A program made the translations under genes and the position numbers. From Fremontodendron californicum (lineage: Eukaryota; Streptophyta; Magnoliopsida; Malvales; Malvaceae), in NCBI GenBank assembly GCA_030761205.1, contig JAULJL010000021.1, forward strand, positions 8,847,160-8,911,159: 64,000 nt of DNA, written 5' to 3'. Shown here one piece after another: positions 35,191-46,637 of this stretch. Below the pieces are notes generated by a model. It was not told the DNA's origin and made no database searches. It saw nothing but the letters and a program-made list of their open reading frames with translations. The stretch's first letter is position 1. Each line of letters opens with the position of its first letter.

Positions 35191-38064
35191 ATGGCAGAAC
35201 GGTCTACCATAAATGCGAGTGCGCCTGCAGCGCCACTACCACATGTTACACGTGGTGAGAGGCCTGAGAAGTTCAGTGGTCTGGACTTCAAATGTTGGCA
35301 GCAAAAGATGCTGTTCTAGTTGACCACTTTGAACCTAACCCGGTTCTTACGAGAGGAGGCCCCGGTTCCAAAGAGAGAGAGAGATCGATCCTACGACTGT
35401 AGCTTCGATGCAAGCATGGAAGCATTCTGACTTCTTATGCAAGACCTATATTCTCAACGGATTGGACAACACGTTGAACAACGTGAATAGGTTGATCAAG
35501 ACAGCGAGAGAGCCGTAGGAGTCCTTAGAGAGAAAGTACAGAACCAAGGATGCCGGCACAAAGAAATTTATGGTTGGTCGGTTTCTGGATTTTAAAATGG
35601 TGGACTCGAAAATCGTGATAAGTCAAGTCCAAGAGTATCAGCTGATCCTCCATGAGATTACAGCCGAAGGAATGATTCTTAGTGAATCATTTGAAACGGC
35701 GACTTTGATAGAGAAACTACCTCATTCGTGGAAGGATTTCAAGAACTATCTAAAGCACAAAGAAAGGAGATGACTCTAGAAGACTTGATCGTTCGGTTAA
35801 GGACCGAGGAGGATAACCGTGATTCAGAGAAAAAAGGTTATAGCTCAGACCATGGAAGCCAGGGCAAATGTTGTAGAACATTTGCACAAGACCAACAAGA
35901 GAAAATGTGTTGGCTCTAGTTCTTCCCAAGTTAATAAGGGAACGGATTTCAAGAAATTCACAGGAACTTGTTTCGTATGTAACAAGCCCGGTCATCGAGC
36001 AAAAGACTACTGTGAGAACAAGAAAAGAGCTCAAGCCAACTTAGTTGATGATAATGAGATTGAGCTCGTTTCTGTTGTGACACAAGTGAACATGGTAGGT
36101 TGATACTGGTGCCACTTGTCACGTTTGTTCTGATAGAAAGAGTTTCTCCTAGTATAAAGAAGCTGTTGTTGACGAGCAATTGTTTATGGGGAACTCTTCT
36201 GTCTGCAAGGTACGAGGCCATGGAAAAGTGGTGCTCAAGATGACCTCTGATAAAGAATTAACTTTGAACAATGTGGTTCATGCTCCTGAAATTCAAAAGA
36301 ATTTGGTTTCCGGCTCTCTGTTGAGCAAGAACTGGTTCAGGCTTGTATTTGAGTCTGATAAATGTGTACTCACTAAAAGTGGCATGTTTGTGGGTAGAGG
36401 ATACTTATGTGATGGGTTTTTTAAGCTCAATGTTATAGCTGTTGTGCCAAATAACATGAATCATAATTATATTATTTAATCTGTTTATTTGATGATATCC
36501 TCTAAATTATGGCATGATAGATTAGGTCATGTATTTTACAAGACCTTGTAGAGAATCAACAATTTAGATTTGTTTCCGCAAATTGTTATTGATAAAAATA
36601 ACAAATGGGAAATTTGTGTGGAATCCAAATTGGCTAAGGCTCCTTTCTATTCGGTAGAAAGAAGTAGTAAACCTCTATATATAATTCACACTGATATATG
36701 TGACTTAAAGTTTGTGCAAACTAGAGGTGGTAAAAAGTATCGAATACTTTTATTGATGATTGCACAAGATACTGTTATGTCTATTTGCTAAGAAGCAAAG
36801 ACGAGGCTTTGGAAGTTTTTAAGCTCTTTAAAAAAACATGAGGTTGAAAATCAACTAAGCAAGAAAAATAAGGAGTGAAATGAGTGGTGAATATGATTCA
36901 ATGAATTCTGTTCAAAATATGGAATCAACATTCAAACCACTTCTCTTTATTCACCTCAACAATACGATATTGCGAAACGTAAGAACCGAACGTTGAAAGA
37001 AATGATGAATGCTTTGTTGATTAGTTCAGGGTTGCCTCAAAACTTGCGAGGGAGGCTATTTTTATAGCTATTTATGGAAGGGTCAAGGACGATCCTATAA
37101 ATACACAAAAGTGTGGGGGTGTCTTGCGAAGGTATCGGGTTCTCCTGCTTAAAAGGTCATAATAGGACCTAAAACTATGTTTGGTGCCTCATTTGAAAGG
37201 ATCATGACCCAGTCCTTGAGGGCAAGAGAAGGACATGTGAGAAAATGTCAACTTTATGCAACAAGGGTACTCGGGTATGATCTTGTCATCAATAAGGGTA
37301 TTGACATAGTAAATGGGGAAGAGTGTCATGGTATGGTATCGGCATGCCTTGGTGCTACCATGACTACCCCGTTATGAAGCGGAGGATGAGACCTTGACCA
37401 TGGGATCGGTGATCCCAAATGGTGCCAAGAGTGGCACGGACCCTGGAAGCAAATCATTAGGTTGTAAATGAATGTAAAGACATAACATACTCAGTAAGCA
37501 AACTGAGTAGATTTACAAGTAATCCTGGAAAGGATCACTGGAAGGCCATAGTAAGGGTACTCAGAAATTTGAGATACACCTAAAGTTATGAACTGCACTA
37601 TACAAGATATCCAGATGCAAAATGGATATTCAATACTAAAGATTTCAAATCCACTAACGGATTTATCTTTATTATTGGAGAAGCTGCAGTGTTTTGGAAA
37701 TCTTCTAAACAAACGTATATTGCCAGATCCACCATGGAATCTGAATTTTTAGCTTTAGATAAAGCTGGAGAAGAAGCGGAATGGTTTCGAAAGTTTAGAA
37801 GATATTCCAAGTTGGTCGAAACCTGTGCCTGCAATTTGTATACATTGCGATAGCCAATCTGCAATTGGTAGGGCACAGAGTAGTTTGTATAACGGTAAAT
37901 CTCGACACATTCGTCGAAGACACAATACCGTTAGACAATTGCTCTCAAATGGAATTATCTCTATTGATTATGTAAAATCAAAGGATAATGTCGCGGATCC
38001 GCTTATGAAAAGTTTAACAAGAGAGCAAGTAAATCATCGAGGGGAATGGGTCTTGAGCCTATAA
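35191..38064 (+). pseudogene. Broken gag-pol of the old copia element
   Basis: Gag starts at ATG 35191 (MAERSTINAS) and meets an in-frame stop near 35319. Later frames show gag again (35570-35773), zinc knuckle CFVCNKPGHRAKDYC near 35970, a protease active site DTGATCHVC near 36105 (in a shifted frame), and a GAG-pre-integrase/integrase start to about 36790. From there to about 37480 the frame is scrambled and no reverse transcriptase motif (YVDD) is seen. The RNase H end reappears at 37825-38064 with HCDSQSAIG, RHIRRRHN and DNVADPL. It is dead. Confidence 0.85.
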
Positions 38065-38654
38065 ATTAAAGTTACATAATGGCAACCCAACTTAGTTGAC
38101 AGGATATCCCAAGATCTAGGTTCAAAGGGACAATCGAGTTATGTTAACTTAGTGTGAGCACTAAAAGAGTTAAACACTCTAATCTATTCCTATGATGAAA
38201 TTAGTGCTGCCTGAAAAGGAGTTAGGATAAGCTACGCTTTTAATGATTCTTATAGCTTGATAAAATCAAGTGGGGTATTGCAGGATACTCTTAATAAGCA
38301 ATCACCTATTATGAGTAAGAAACGTGGTCACTTCTATGAGAATTGATCAGGCTAAATTCTCTAGAGTACTCATAGAAACCAGGCAGTGTTCGAGGCCAAA
38401 TGGACACAACCGTGAGAACCGAAGATGTTCGAAGAGGAATTGCGTGATACATATTGTCTTGGTTTAAACGAAAGGCTGAATAGTTCAAGACATCATGTTC
38501 ACTAGTTAGCCGAGTAAATCCGATAGTTATCGCTATGGAAGGTTCAAAGCCAAAAGCTACCTATCCTGATACAATTACTCTTCAAAGTTACTCTCTCTCA
38601 ATTTCCGAGCCAGTTTGTCGGTTTAATCAGACAATTTCCATTCATGTGAAGGAT

Positions 38655-39319
38655 TGTTGGATATCAATGTATTATTTTGGGTGTATATATACGAAATACG
38701 TATTATAATACGTAGGTTGTCGTAACTTCATACACGGTGTATAATTACATACACAATTGATATCAAATTTGAATGACAAATTGGTTCGATTAATTGTGAC
38801 TGTTAGGTCTACATATTGGTTGTCTCTTTTCGGAATTAGTCATGCCGGTTCGGTGCATGATCGAACCAGTTCGTCTCTTGGAACATGTCTGTTCTGAACG
38901 AACAGACTCCTCCCAACTGGTGTACCACCCTTTGAACCGACGTTTGTCTCTCTTTAAATTCAGACTTTTAGAGTCTGTTTAACATACACACAAATTCACT
39001 GCATAATTATTTGTTGATTGAGAGAGAGTCTAGAATTTTCCGGTTCGTTGAGTTGCTTCGAGTGTGCTCTCTAGAGCAATTTTATCGAGTAGGCCTGGGA
39101 GACGATTTGCATACGATCTGCAAGCACCTTAGAGGTAGGCAAAATTCGTCTTAAGGTCATAGGTCCAACCTTGACTCGATATTAATTTTTTCAAATCAAT
39201 TTCTGTAAGTGTCTTTATATTCGATACATGCAAGTACGTATATATATCAAGTCTCTTCAATTTCTTTATATATATATATTATGTTCATATTATAGTATAT
39301 AGCAAATATTTTCCCAACA
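38655..39319 (+). repeat. 3' LTR of the old copia element
   Basis: 665 bp, TGTTGGATATC to CCCAACA, followed by target duplication tgttc. It is preceded by a weak purine-rich stretch (gtgaaggat). Confidence 0.85.
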
Positions 39320-39321
39320 TG

Positions 39322-39324
<3 letters not shown>

Positions 39325-39377
<53 letters not shown>
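39325..39377. repeat. (TA)n microsatellite
   Basis: 53 bases of uninterrupted alternating T and A. It starts right after the copia target duplication and belongs to the interrupted second copy of the decayed LTR at 33320-33635. Confidence 0.9.
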
Positions 39378-39379
<2 letters not shown>

Positions 39380-39743
39380 GTCTCACCAATTTAAAAAAAA
39401 AAATCAAACAAAAATATCGTATCGTGATCTTCAATATATCTCAATTAATAGCAAGAGAAAATTGAAACGATATCTCAATTAATAAAAATTGAATAAGAGA
39501 TTATCTTTTTCCTTAAGAGAGATTAAGTATTATTTAAGTTGACAATTCATCTATAATCTAAAATGTCATCTATAATTTTTAATTTACACCCAAATAAACT
39601 TCTAACTTTTCTTTTAAAATTCAAATAAATTTTTACCTTTTAATTTATATTTAAATAAATCATTAATATAAATAAAGATTTGATTTAAAATAAAAAATAT
39701 TCGAATATAAATGAAATTATAAGAGTTTTATTTGCGTAAGTAT
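39378..39743. other. Rest of duplicated LTR, then intergenic
   Basis: 'ctcaccaatttaaa' and 'atatcgtatcgtgatc' correspond to 'tcaccaatttaaga' and 'gtatcgtatagtaatc' at 33552-33597. Beyond about 39480 no feature was recognised. Confidence 0.5.
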
Positions 39744-40355
39744 AGGTGTGTTTGGATTAGAAATTTTAAAAGTTTGAATTTTTTTTTTTAAAATGTTAGC
39801 ATTTTAAAATGCATCAATTCAAAATACTAGCATTTATAATTGTATTGTTTGGATAAATATTTTTTAGAAAGAAATTTTGAATAAAAATATTAGAGATAAA
39901 ATAAATAAATATTGAAAAAAATATGCGATATGGATGTCATTAGATTTGTAAAAATATATAGATATTACTAATAACATGAAAAATTAAAATAAAAAATTAA
40001 AATAAGTTTTCGTAGTTAGAATTGAAAAAAATAAAAGTTGAGTAAAAAATAAAATATGATAAATGTTAATATTTTAGTAAAAAATCAAAGAATTTCACAA
40101 ATTCCACCTCTGGAGATGGAATTTGAAAAGGGAATTTGAGTCATCTAAAAATTCTATTTCAAATTTCAAGAATTTTAAGAATTTTTATTTTGCTAAAAAA
40201 GATAATTCTATTATAGAATTTTGAAAATTTTTCTAAAAATAAATTCCCTCTTTAAAATTCCTCATCCAAACACACCTTAAAAAAATAATTTAGCTTATAA
40301 AAGATTTTCTCTAAAAATAAATTCTCTTTTTGAAATTCTTCATCCAAACACACCT
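39744..40355. mobile_element. MITE with AGGTGTGTTTGGAT ends and duplicated right end
   Basis: The left end AGGTGTGTTTGGAT (39744) has perfect inverted partners ATCCAAACACACCT at 40264-40277 and again at 40342-40355. The right part, including 'aataatttagcttataaaag', is tandemly duplicated with a period of about 78 bp. AT-rich and noncoding. No clean target duplication was found. Confidence 0.55.
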
Positions 40356-40608
40356 TAAAAAAATAATTTAGCTTATAAAAGATTTTCAAAAAAATTAGTA
40401 TAAAAAAAAATAAGGAAAAGAAGAACAAAATCATTATAGTCAACAAGCAAGAAGAAGAAAATACTAGTACTAGTAAAGAATCTAGAGTTAGGGTAGGAAT
40501 GGGCCAAGGATCTAGCAGGACTTCGACTTCGACTACGATGCAGATTCTTCCTTATATATATGAAAAAGAAGACGTGAAATTAAAAATAAAAAGTAACGTT
40601 TTAAAAGA

Positions 40609-40617
40609 ATATATAAA
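40609..40617 (+). promoter_or_regulatory. Candidate TATA box of the eIF3J gene
   Basis: TATATAAAA lies about 260 bp before the start codon, followed by 'cccctaaaaattc'. A 5' UTR intron is possible, from the GT near 40734 to the AG just before 40834. A second TATA-like word is at 40552-40560. Confidence 0.4.
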
Positions 40618-40875
40618 ACCCCTAAAAATTCATCTTCCTTTAAGTTGGATCGGTGCTTTGGCGTCTGAACTGTGAGCTTAAACAACCAATCCAGATTAAC
40701 ATCAACCCCACAACTGTATTTTTTTCAAGGCAAGTAAAATTTGCATGGTTTTTTTGTTAGTTTTTCTCTTCTTCTCAAACTTTTTTGATCTATAATGGAA
40801 TGATTGTTTTGTTTTAATTTTGTGGTATTCAGGATTGTTCTTCGATTCGTGGAATTTCGTGTAAGTGAAGGGTAG

Positions 40876-43800
40876 ATGGAGGACTGGGGTATTTTTTTTT
40901 TCGCTCAAATTTTATTACTTATTTGTTCTTTTAGTAGGGCTTTGATTGATAAGTGATATTCAATTCTTTTGTCTGTTTTATCATGCATGAACTTGCATGT
41001 GGAAGCATTCTTTTGATATGAGCGTCAAATTAATTGGGTTGATTGAAAGTTGGATTTTTTTTATTTGTTTTTGCTTTTGTTTTTATGGGGTTGAGATGTT
41101 TCAAAGCTGACTTCTTTGAGTAAAGGCTTATTGGGAAATCGGCTATGGTGTTGCCAGGTGGAATGGAGTAGATTATGGAGAAATCTTTTGGGTTTTCTTT
41201 TCTTTTTTATTATTATTATTAAAAAACTACTTCTGGTGGAAGATTAGTAATTCTGGCAACATCCTGGGAAGCTAGACTGAGCTTCAATTGCAGGGATTCG
41301 CAAGTGCTTGTGCTCAAATTGACCTCGAGCCATTGCCTGACGGTAGCCCCATAGTCTTGTCTAGGAGGTTTAAAGTGTAAACATGCCCACATTACCTTAA
41401 AGTAGCTTCAATTTAATTTATCTTTCATCTGTTTTTAAGTTGTTATAATAAGCAGTAAAACTATGGTTTATTTTAGTAATTTCCGATCTTAATTGAAGAA
41501 CCTATCACATTATGTCATTTTTTTTATTTTGATCTGCTTGTCCGCTTTTCGACTTCTTGTTCTTTTGTTTTTTCTCACGAAGTCGTATGCTATTGTTGCA
41601 GAGGATGAGATTCCACCTCTCCTTACAAAGGAGCAAACGAAAAGCAAATGGGATGATGAAGATGTTGATTATATTGATGTCAAGGAATCATGGGAGGATG
41701 AAGATGAACCTCGTCAGGTATGATGATTTTCTTATAACTTGGTATTAGTTCAGCTTACAAACTTTTTACTGTCAGGCTTCTTTAGTGACTATCAATATTT
41801 ATGCTGCCTTTAGAAATCTATACAATAAAATCTGTTCAAAATGGCAATCTCAGTAACAAATTTCTACTACCTAAATGTAGGCTAGAATATCTGGTTACAA
41901 GTGTCGAGTTTGGTGTATTGGTCTCCTAGTGTAATTTTGAAAGTTATTAGCTATTTTGGATTACAAGAAGTAATATCCTGAATTTGGTTTTGATACGTGT
42001 ATCCTAGGGGATTGTTAGATGGATACATATTAGGATAAATAGTAGTATCTAATCTTGAATTACCAACCAAACTTATAACTTGGATTTGGTGTTGCAAACA
42101 TTAGTGAGGTGAACATCATTCTTGATGTCATAAGAATTTTCTCGTGGTTCATTGCTATCCTGCGTGCATTAGTTAAGCAATCTGATTGATGATTTCGAGT
42201 GATGGGATTCATAGGACAGAAATCTGCCCTCAATTTTCTTACTATTTGGAGCTAGAATCAAGTAGATGGAGTGTTACAAAGAGCTGTTATAGTGTCTTCT
42301 AAACCTGTATCTCTTTTACTGCTGTCACAACAATTGCTTGGAGGCTAATTAGAGTGTCATCATAACATGGTTAATTACCTTTCTCACTGAATAAACCAAC
42401 GGAGAAAAAGTAAGAACAATATTAACATGGACATAGACAGAATAATAGTTTTTTCCTAAGTTGTTACTTAGCTTTTTTCCGTGGACATTCTGTGCAAATA
42501 ATGTTATTATACACAGGTATTTGTGTTGAATATCTGATAATAGGATAAGATTATTTGCTTGTGTTAATGCGTTGTTCCTTAATTGGTACCAGCAACCTGT
42601 AGCAAAAGCTCCTGAAGAGAAGGCCCGCAAAAAAACTGCATCAAAAGCTACTGAAAAGAAAGGGAAAACTATTGAAGTAGCTAAGGAAAAGCCCCTTGAT
42701 CCCATGGTCGAGAAACTTCGCCCACAAAGGTAGGAATTTAGTATTTTTAGCTTCTACAATGATGACACTGTTGAACTTCCTTGATTATTTAGGTTGGGGG
42801 TGTTACTGCATAATATAATTGCTACAACTTAAATTAGCTCACCTCTGTTTAGAACTAATTCTTTGTAGTTCTAAATTAACTGAAGTGATATTTCTTTTCT
42901 CCACCGATCCACTTGCTTGGATCTCAGAATTGTTAAGGCACCACATTTTACTTGTATATGTCTCCAAAATTGATATTTTTCTAAGACTTCATGGTTTTTG
43001 TTGCTAGGCACCTGGTACTAACAATTTGCGTTCTATCATAGGCTTGTTGAAGAAGCTGATAACAGGTCCACTACTGAACTTTTTGTCAAGAAAGGTGATG
43101 ACAAGACTCTTGATAATTTTATTCCCAAATCTGAAAGTGACTTTGCGGAATATGCTGAGCTTATTTCTCATAAGCTTCTTCCATATGAGGTGTGTTTAAT
43201 CATCTTTCTTTTCCCTTCTTTAGCCATATGAGAGAGTTCTAACATTTCCCAAATACATCCTTTTGATGCAGAAAAGTTACCAATATATTGCACTACTCAA
43301 GGCAGTGATGAGACTATCAATGACTTCTCTGAAAGCAGCTAATGCCAAAGATATTGCATCTTCAGTCACAGCAATTTCAAATGAAAAGCTAAAAGCAGAG
43401 AAAGAAGCCACAAGTAAAAAGAAGAAAAGTAAAGATTTTCAGTTCATTTTTTCATTCTTGAGTCCCATGTTATTATATACACACACGAGTGCTTAAGTTT
43501 TTCACATAATTGAGAATTTTAAATCAATTGTGGGAAGAAAATGACATCCACTCTATTTTTAAAGGAAATATATCGACTATATTTAAGCATAATTACTTAC
43601 ATGTGCAATTGAGCATTATCCTTATAGCAAGAGTAGTTAAATACTATGTTGCTCTGACTTCATTTTTCTTGAAGTATCCGTGTCTGACGCATATCTGAAC
43701 ATGGATATAGGGATATGACCTTCTAAGGACCTTCCAATACATGAAAAAACTTAAAAAAAAATAAAAATTGAACATACCCGTATCAGATACATACCCATAT

Positions 43801-44172
43801 CTGACACTCGCATAACATAAGTTAAATACCATTCCACCCATAATCTGAAAGAAGGGCAATTTATATATTGTTAAAGTTCTTCCACGCGATAGTAATTACA
43901 CTCTTTTTCCCACAAAGATCTTCTAGAGGTGTAGAGCCTATAAATCTTTATTCCTTGAAATCCTTAGGCTTGCTTTAATAACGCGACAGCTTAGGCTTGA
44001 ACAACCTGTTGTGATTACATAGCTTCGTAATTTCATATTAAATACTGCAATCCTCTTAACTGCTTTTTGACTTTTTGTAGGTAGCAAGAAAAAACAGCTC
44101 CATGTTGATAAAGCAGATGATGATTTGATTGTTAATGCTTATGATGATATGGATGAGTATGACTTTTTGTGA
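40876..44172 (+). CDS. Eukaryotic translation initiation factor 3 subunit J
   Basis: The loosely bound eIF3 subunit (yeast Hcr1 relative). It acts in the cytoplasm at the 40S decoding centre in scanning and start-codon selection, and in ribosome recycling (family knowledge). Exons: 40876-40888, 41602-41717, 42593-42729, 43042-43189, 43272-43428, 44081-44172. GT/AG borders and phases all close, giving 220 residues, normal for plants. The acidic N-terminus includes MEDWEDEIPPL, SKWDDEDVD and ESWEDEDEP. A Lys/Ala-rich stretch follows (about 45-75), then the conserved middle with KLRPQRLVEEADNRSTTELF and the helical domain through SYQYIALLKAVMRLSMTSL. The tail is basic then acidic, ending DDMDEYDFL. 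The first coding exon is only 13 nt, so the start is easy to miss. It was placed because it gives MEDW joined to EDEIPP, as in relatives. No damage was seen. Flanked by TE remnants on both sides. Confidence 0.93.
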
Positions 44173-45899
44173 TTCATTTGGGCAATTGCCACCTTGTTCT
44201 AGTGTTTCCAATAGGGATCCTGGGTTTACTGCTGCAGCAATGTATAGGTGGAGAAATTTGTGTAGAGCCTATAAATCTTTTTTTTTGGGTCCAATTCTTG
44301 GAGAAATTTAGTTGTCTGGTGAATAGCCATAATATGGAGGATAGTGTTACATGATGAACCATTAGATTAAACTTCAGAAGCAAAGTCTTGTAGATGGTTT
44401 TGGTGATTCAAGAATGAAGTTTTGAGTCAGGTTGAGAACCGTTTCTATTGTAAGAATATACAATTAACAATATGAGAACTAGTTCTATTTGTTTAGCATG
44501 ATTTAATAAGATTTTACTATAAAACATTATTCTGGAACAAGTCGAGTTACAAGCCTGAAAGAAAATATAATAATACTGAAACCAAGGGAAAAAGGAGGGG
44601 GTTTCTTTCATTACCAAATGAAAAAGGACATTAGCATGGCAATGGCAGATTATTGCCGTCTATTAAGACATTCAACAAGGCACTAGCATATTAGACATAA
44701 CATAATTTTTGCCAATTCAATCTCCCCCGGAATTTCAACCGGAAATGTTCCCCTACATTGGATAAAGAAAATGGGTATTTTGTTACTAGGTCAAATTATG
44801 GAATCAGGACAAAATTATAATTTAACCACATGTAAATAAAAGAAGAAAAAAAGAAGACGAAGAAAATGCTGAAATTTGAGAAAAGGGGAAGGGATTACAA
44901 ATACTGAGATTGAATTCTAGACATGTTGAATGTCACCTCTTAAGGTTGACTGTACCGACAATGCCCCCGGCTTAGTGATTGCTTACTTTCATTTTCATAT
45001 ATATTGGCCCTGTCTAGATGCCCCGAGTGAGTAGGCTTAGGCAAACTAAACTAGGAAAGCAATGCTGACATGCCCCAGCCAGCCTATATATTCTCACTCC
45101 CTCCCGCAGATGATGTGCCAAACCAAAAACCAATAGCTACTGGCTGGCTGGTCAAGAGTTATAGTCAAACATGGTCCATTTCCATTCTTTAGAGCACGTA
45201 AATTAAAGCTTTCCTAAATGGTGAAAAAGTCCTTAAATACTGGCTGGACATGCAGCATCAAGCAATTCTATGCTTGATTCTCCAGATCAGAGACATTTTA
45301 TTACCATGGAGATTATGCTTCATTGGTACTGGGCGGCTGGTTAAAAGTTTTAGCTTGAAATCCTCCTGTTAACAGGATTAAAAATGGAGAATTATTTTAT
45401 AAGACTTTTTATACTTACTATAAATTACAACAATATTATACTCTTAAAACAAATTAATACTAAAAAATAAACCTATATTTTCAAGGACCAAAGAACAGGG
45501 GAATTGAATGACTAAAAACACTTTATTCAATCAAATGACCCCTTTGAATATCTCTGTTATCTACCATTATTTTTCATTCAACAATTCAATCCAAATAATT
45601 TTACAATGAGATTTTACCTGGAAAAAAAAGAAGAAAAGAATTCAATAGACAGCAATACTAAAGATTTCCTCACACAAGACTGAAGACTTTAGAAATGAAG
45701 CTGTACAAACAAACAATCTGCAGGTTGCAACATGCCAAAATGCGAACCCCAAGGGATGAAGAAACAGGTATTCTATCTGAATCTGTCCTACTCTTCACAT
45801 GGTAAAGGGTAGAATTTTCCGAATCTATATATGTTTTCTATTAGGAAGGAATGGTGAAGGGAATACTGATAGGTTTTCATTATTAACTGCATATCTCTT
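44173..45899. other. 3' flank of eIF3J and intergenic
   Basis: The 3' UTR probably reaches about 44470. A 21-base word beginning 'gtgtagagcctataaatc' occurs both here (about 44260) and in the last intron of eIF3J (about 43930). The remainder shows no coding frame or bounded repeat. Confidence 0.5.
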
Positions 45900-46599
45900 T
45901 GTTGGGCATGGGTCCCTCCTATGTGGAGGAAATACCATTTTTGCCCTTAGCCCTTTTAATTGAGGGGGCTTTGTATTTTGGCTATGTGAGAGACAGAAGC
46001 AAAATAAAAGAAAAAGAAAGAGAGGCGGCAGAGAAGAGAAGAAAGAGTGAGTTTGCACAGTTTTGATCAAGTCGTCGATCGGAGGTTCATCCGTGGTCCG
46101 ATCTTCTTGATTTTCTGGCAGTGGCTATAGGATACGTAGATGCTGATTGTGTACGGTGAGAATTTTCATCTGAACACTATAACGTTCTGTTTTGTGTCCG
46201 AACAGTAGTCACATTTTTTTGGGGTGATTTCTCAACTTTCTCTCTTTGATTTTAATATCACTTGTTGATAGCTAAGTTAGAGTTGTGTACTCATTGTGTT
46301 AGCTGAATTATTGTGATATTGTAAACACACTCTCATTATAGTGGAGATTTTGACTGGACTCTTAAGTCCCGTGGTTTTCACCCTTTGATTTAAAGGGGTT
46401 TTCCACGTAAAAATTGTGTGTCTCGTGTGATTGGTTGTTTGTGATTAACCTTGGTTGAATTTGTGTTTCTGGAGTATATATATATATATATATATCTTGT
46501 GCAATTTAGTACCATATTTACAGATCCTGTTAATTGGGAGAGAAAGAACTACCGGTTGTGTTTTCCCGATTTTTCGGTAAGTTCGGTTTCTGCCCATCA
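45900..46599 (+). repeat. 5' LTR of the young copia element
   Basis: Starts TGTTGGGCATGG and ends GCCCATCA. Contains a 21-base (TA)n tract at 46475-46495. Confidence 0.9.
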
Positions 46600-46602
46600 C
46601 AC

Positions 46603-46614
46603 TGGTATCAGAGC
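46603..46614 (+). other. Primer-binding site, initiator tRNA-Met
   Basis: TGGTATCAGAGC, three bases after the 5' LTR, is the standard copia primer site. Confidence 0.92.
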
Positions 46615-46637
46615 TTTGATTGTGTTGTTGTGTAATT

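Larger units (their letters stand above)
33674..39319 (+). mobile_element. Ty1/copia LTR retrotransposon, old and internally deleted
   Basis: The LTRs at 33674-34343 and 38655-39319 end CCCAACA. The 3' LTR starts TGTTGGATATC; in the 5' copy the G is mutated (TATTGGATATC). A perfect target duplication tgttc flanks the element (33669-33673 and 39320-39324). In the first ~200 bp the LTRs differ at roughly 8 percent of positions, so the insertion is old. Gag, protease remnant, a short integrase part and an RNase H end are present, while most of the integrase and the reverse transcriptase are missing. No standard primer site was found after the 5' LTR. Confidence 0.88.
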
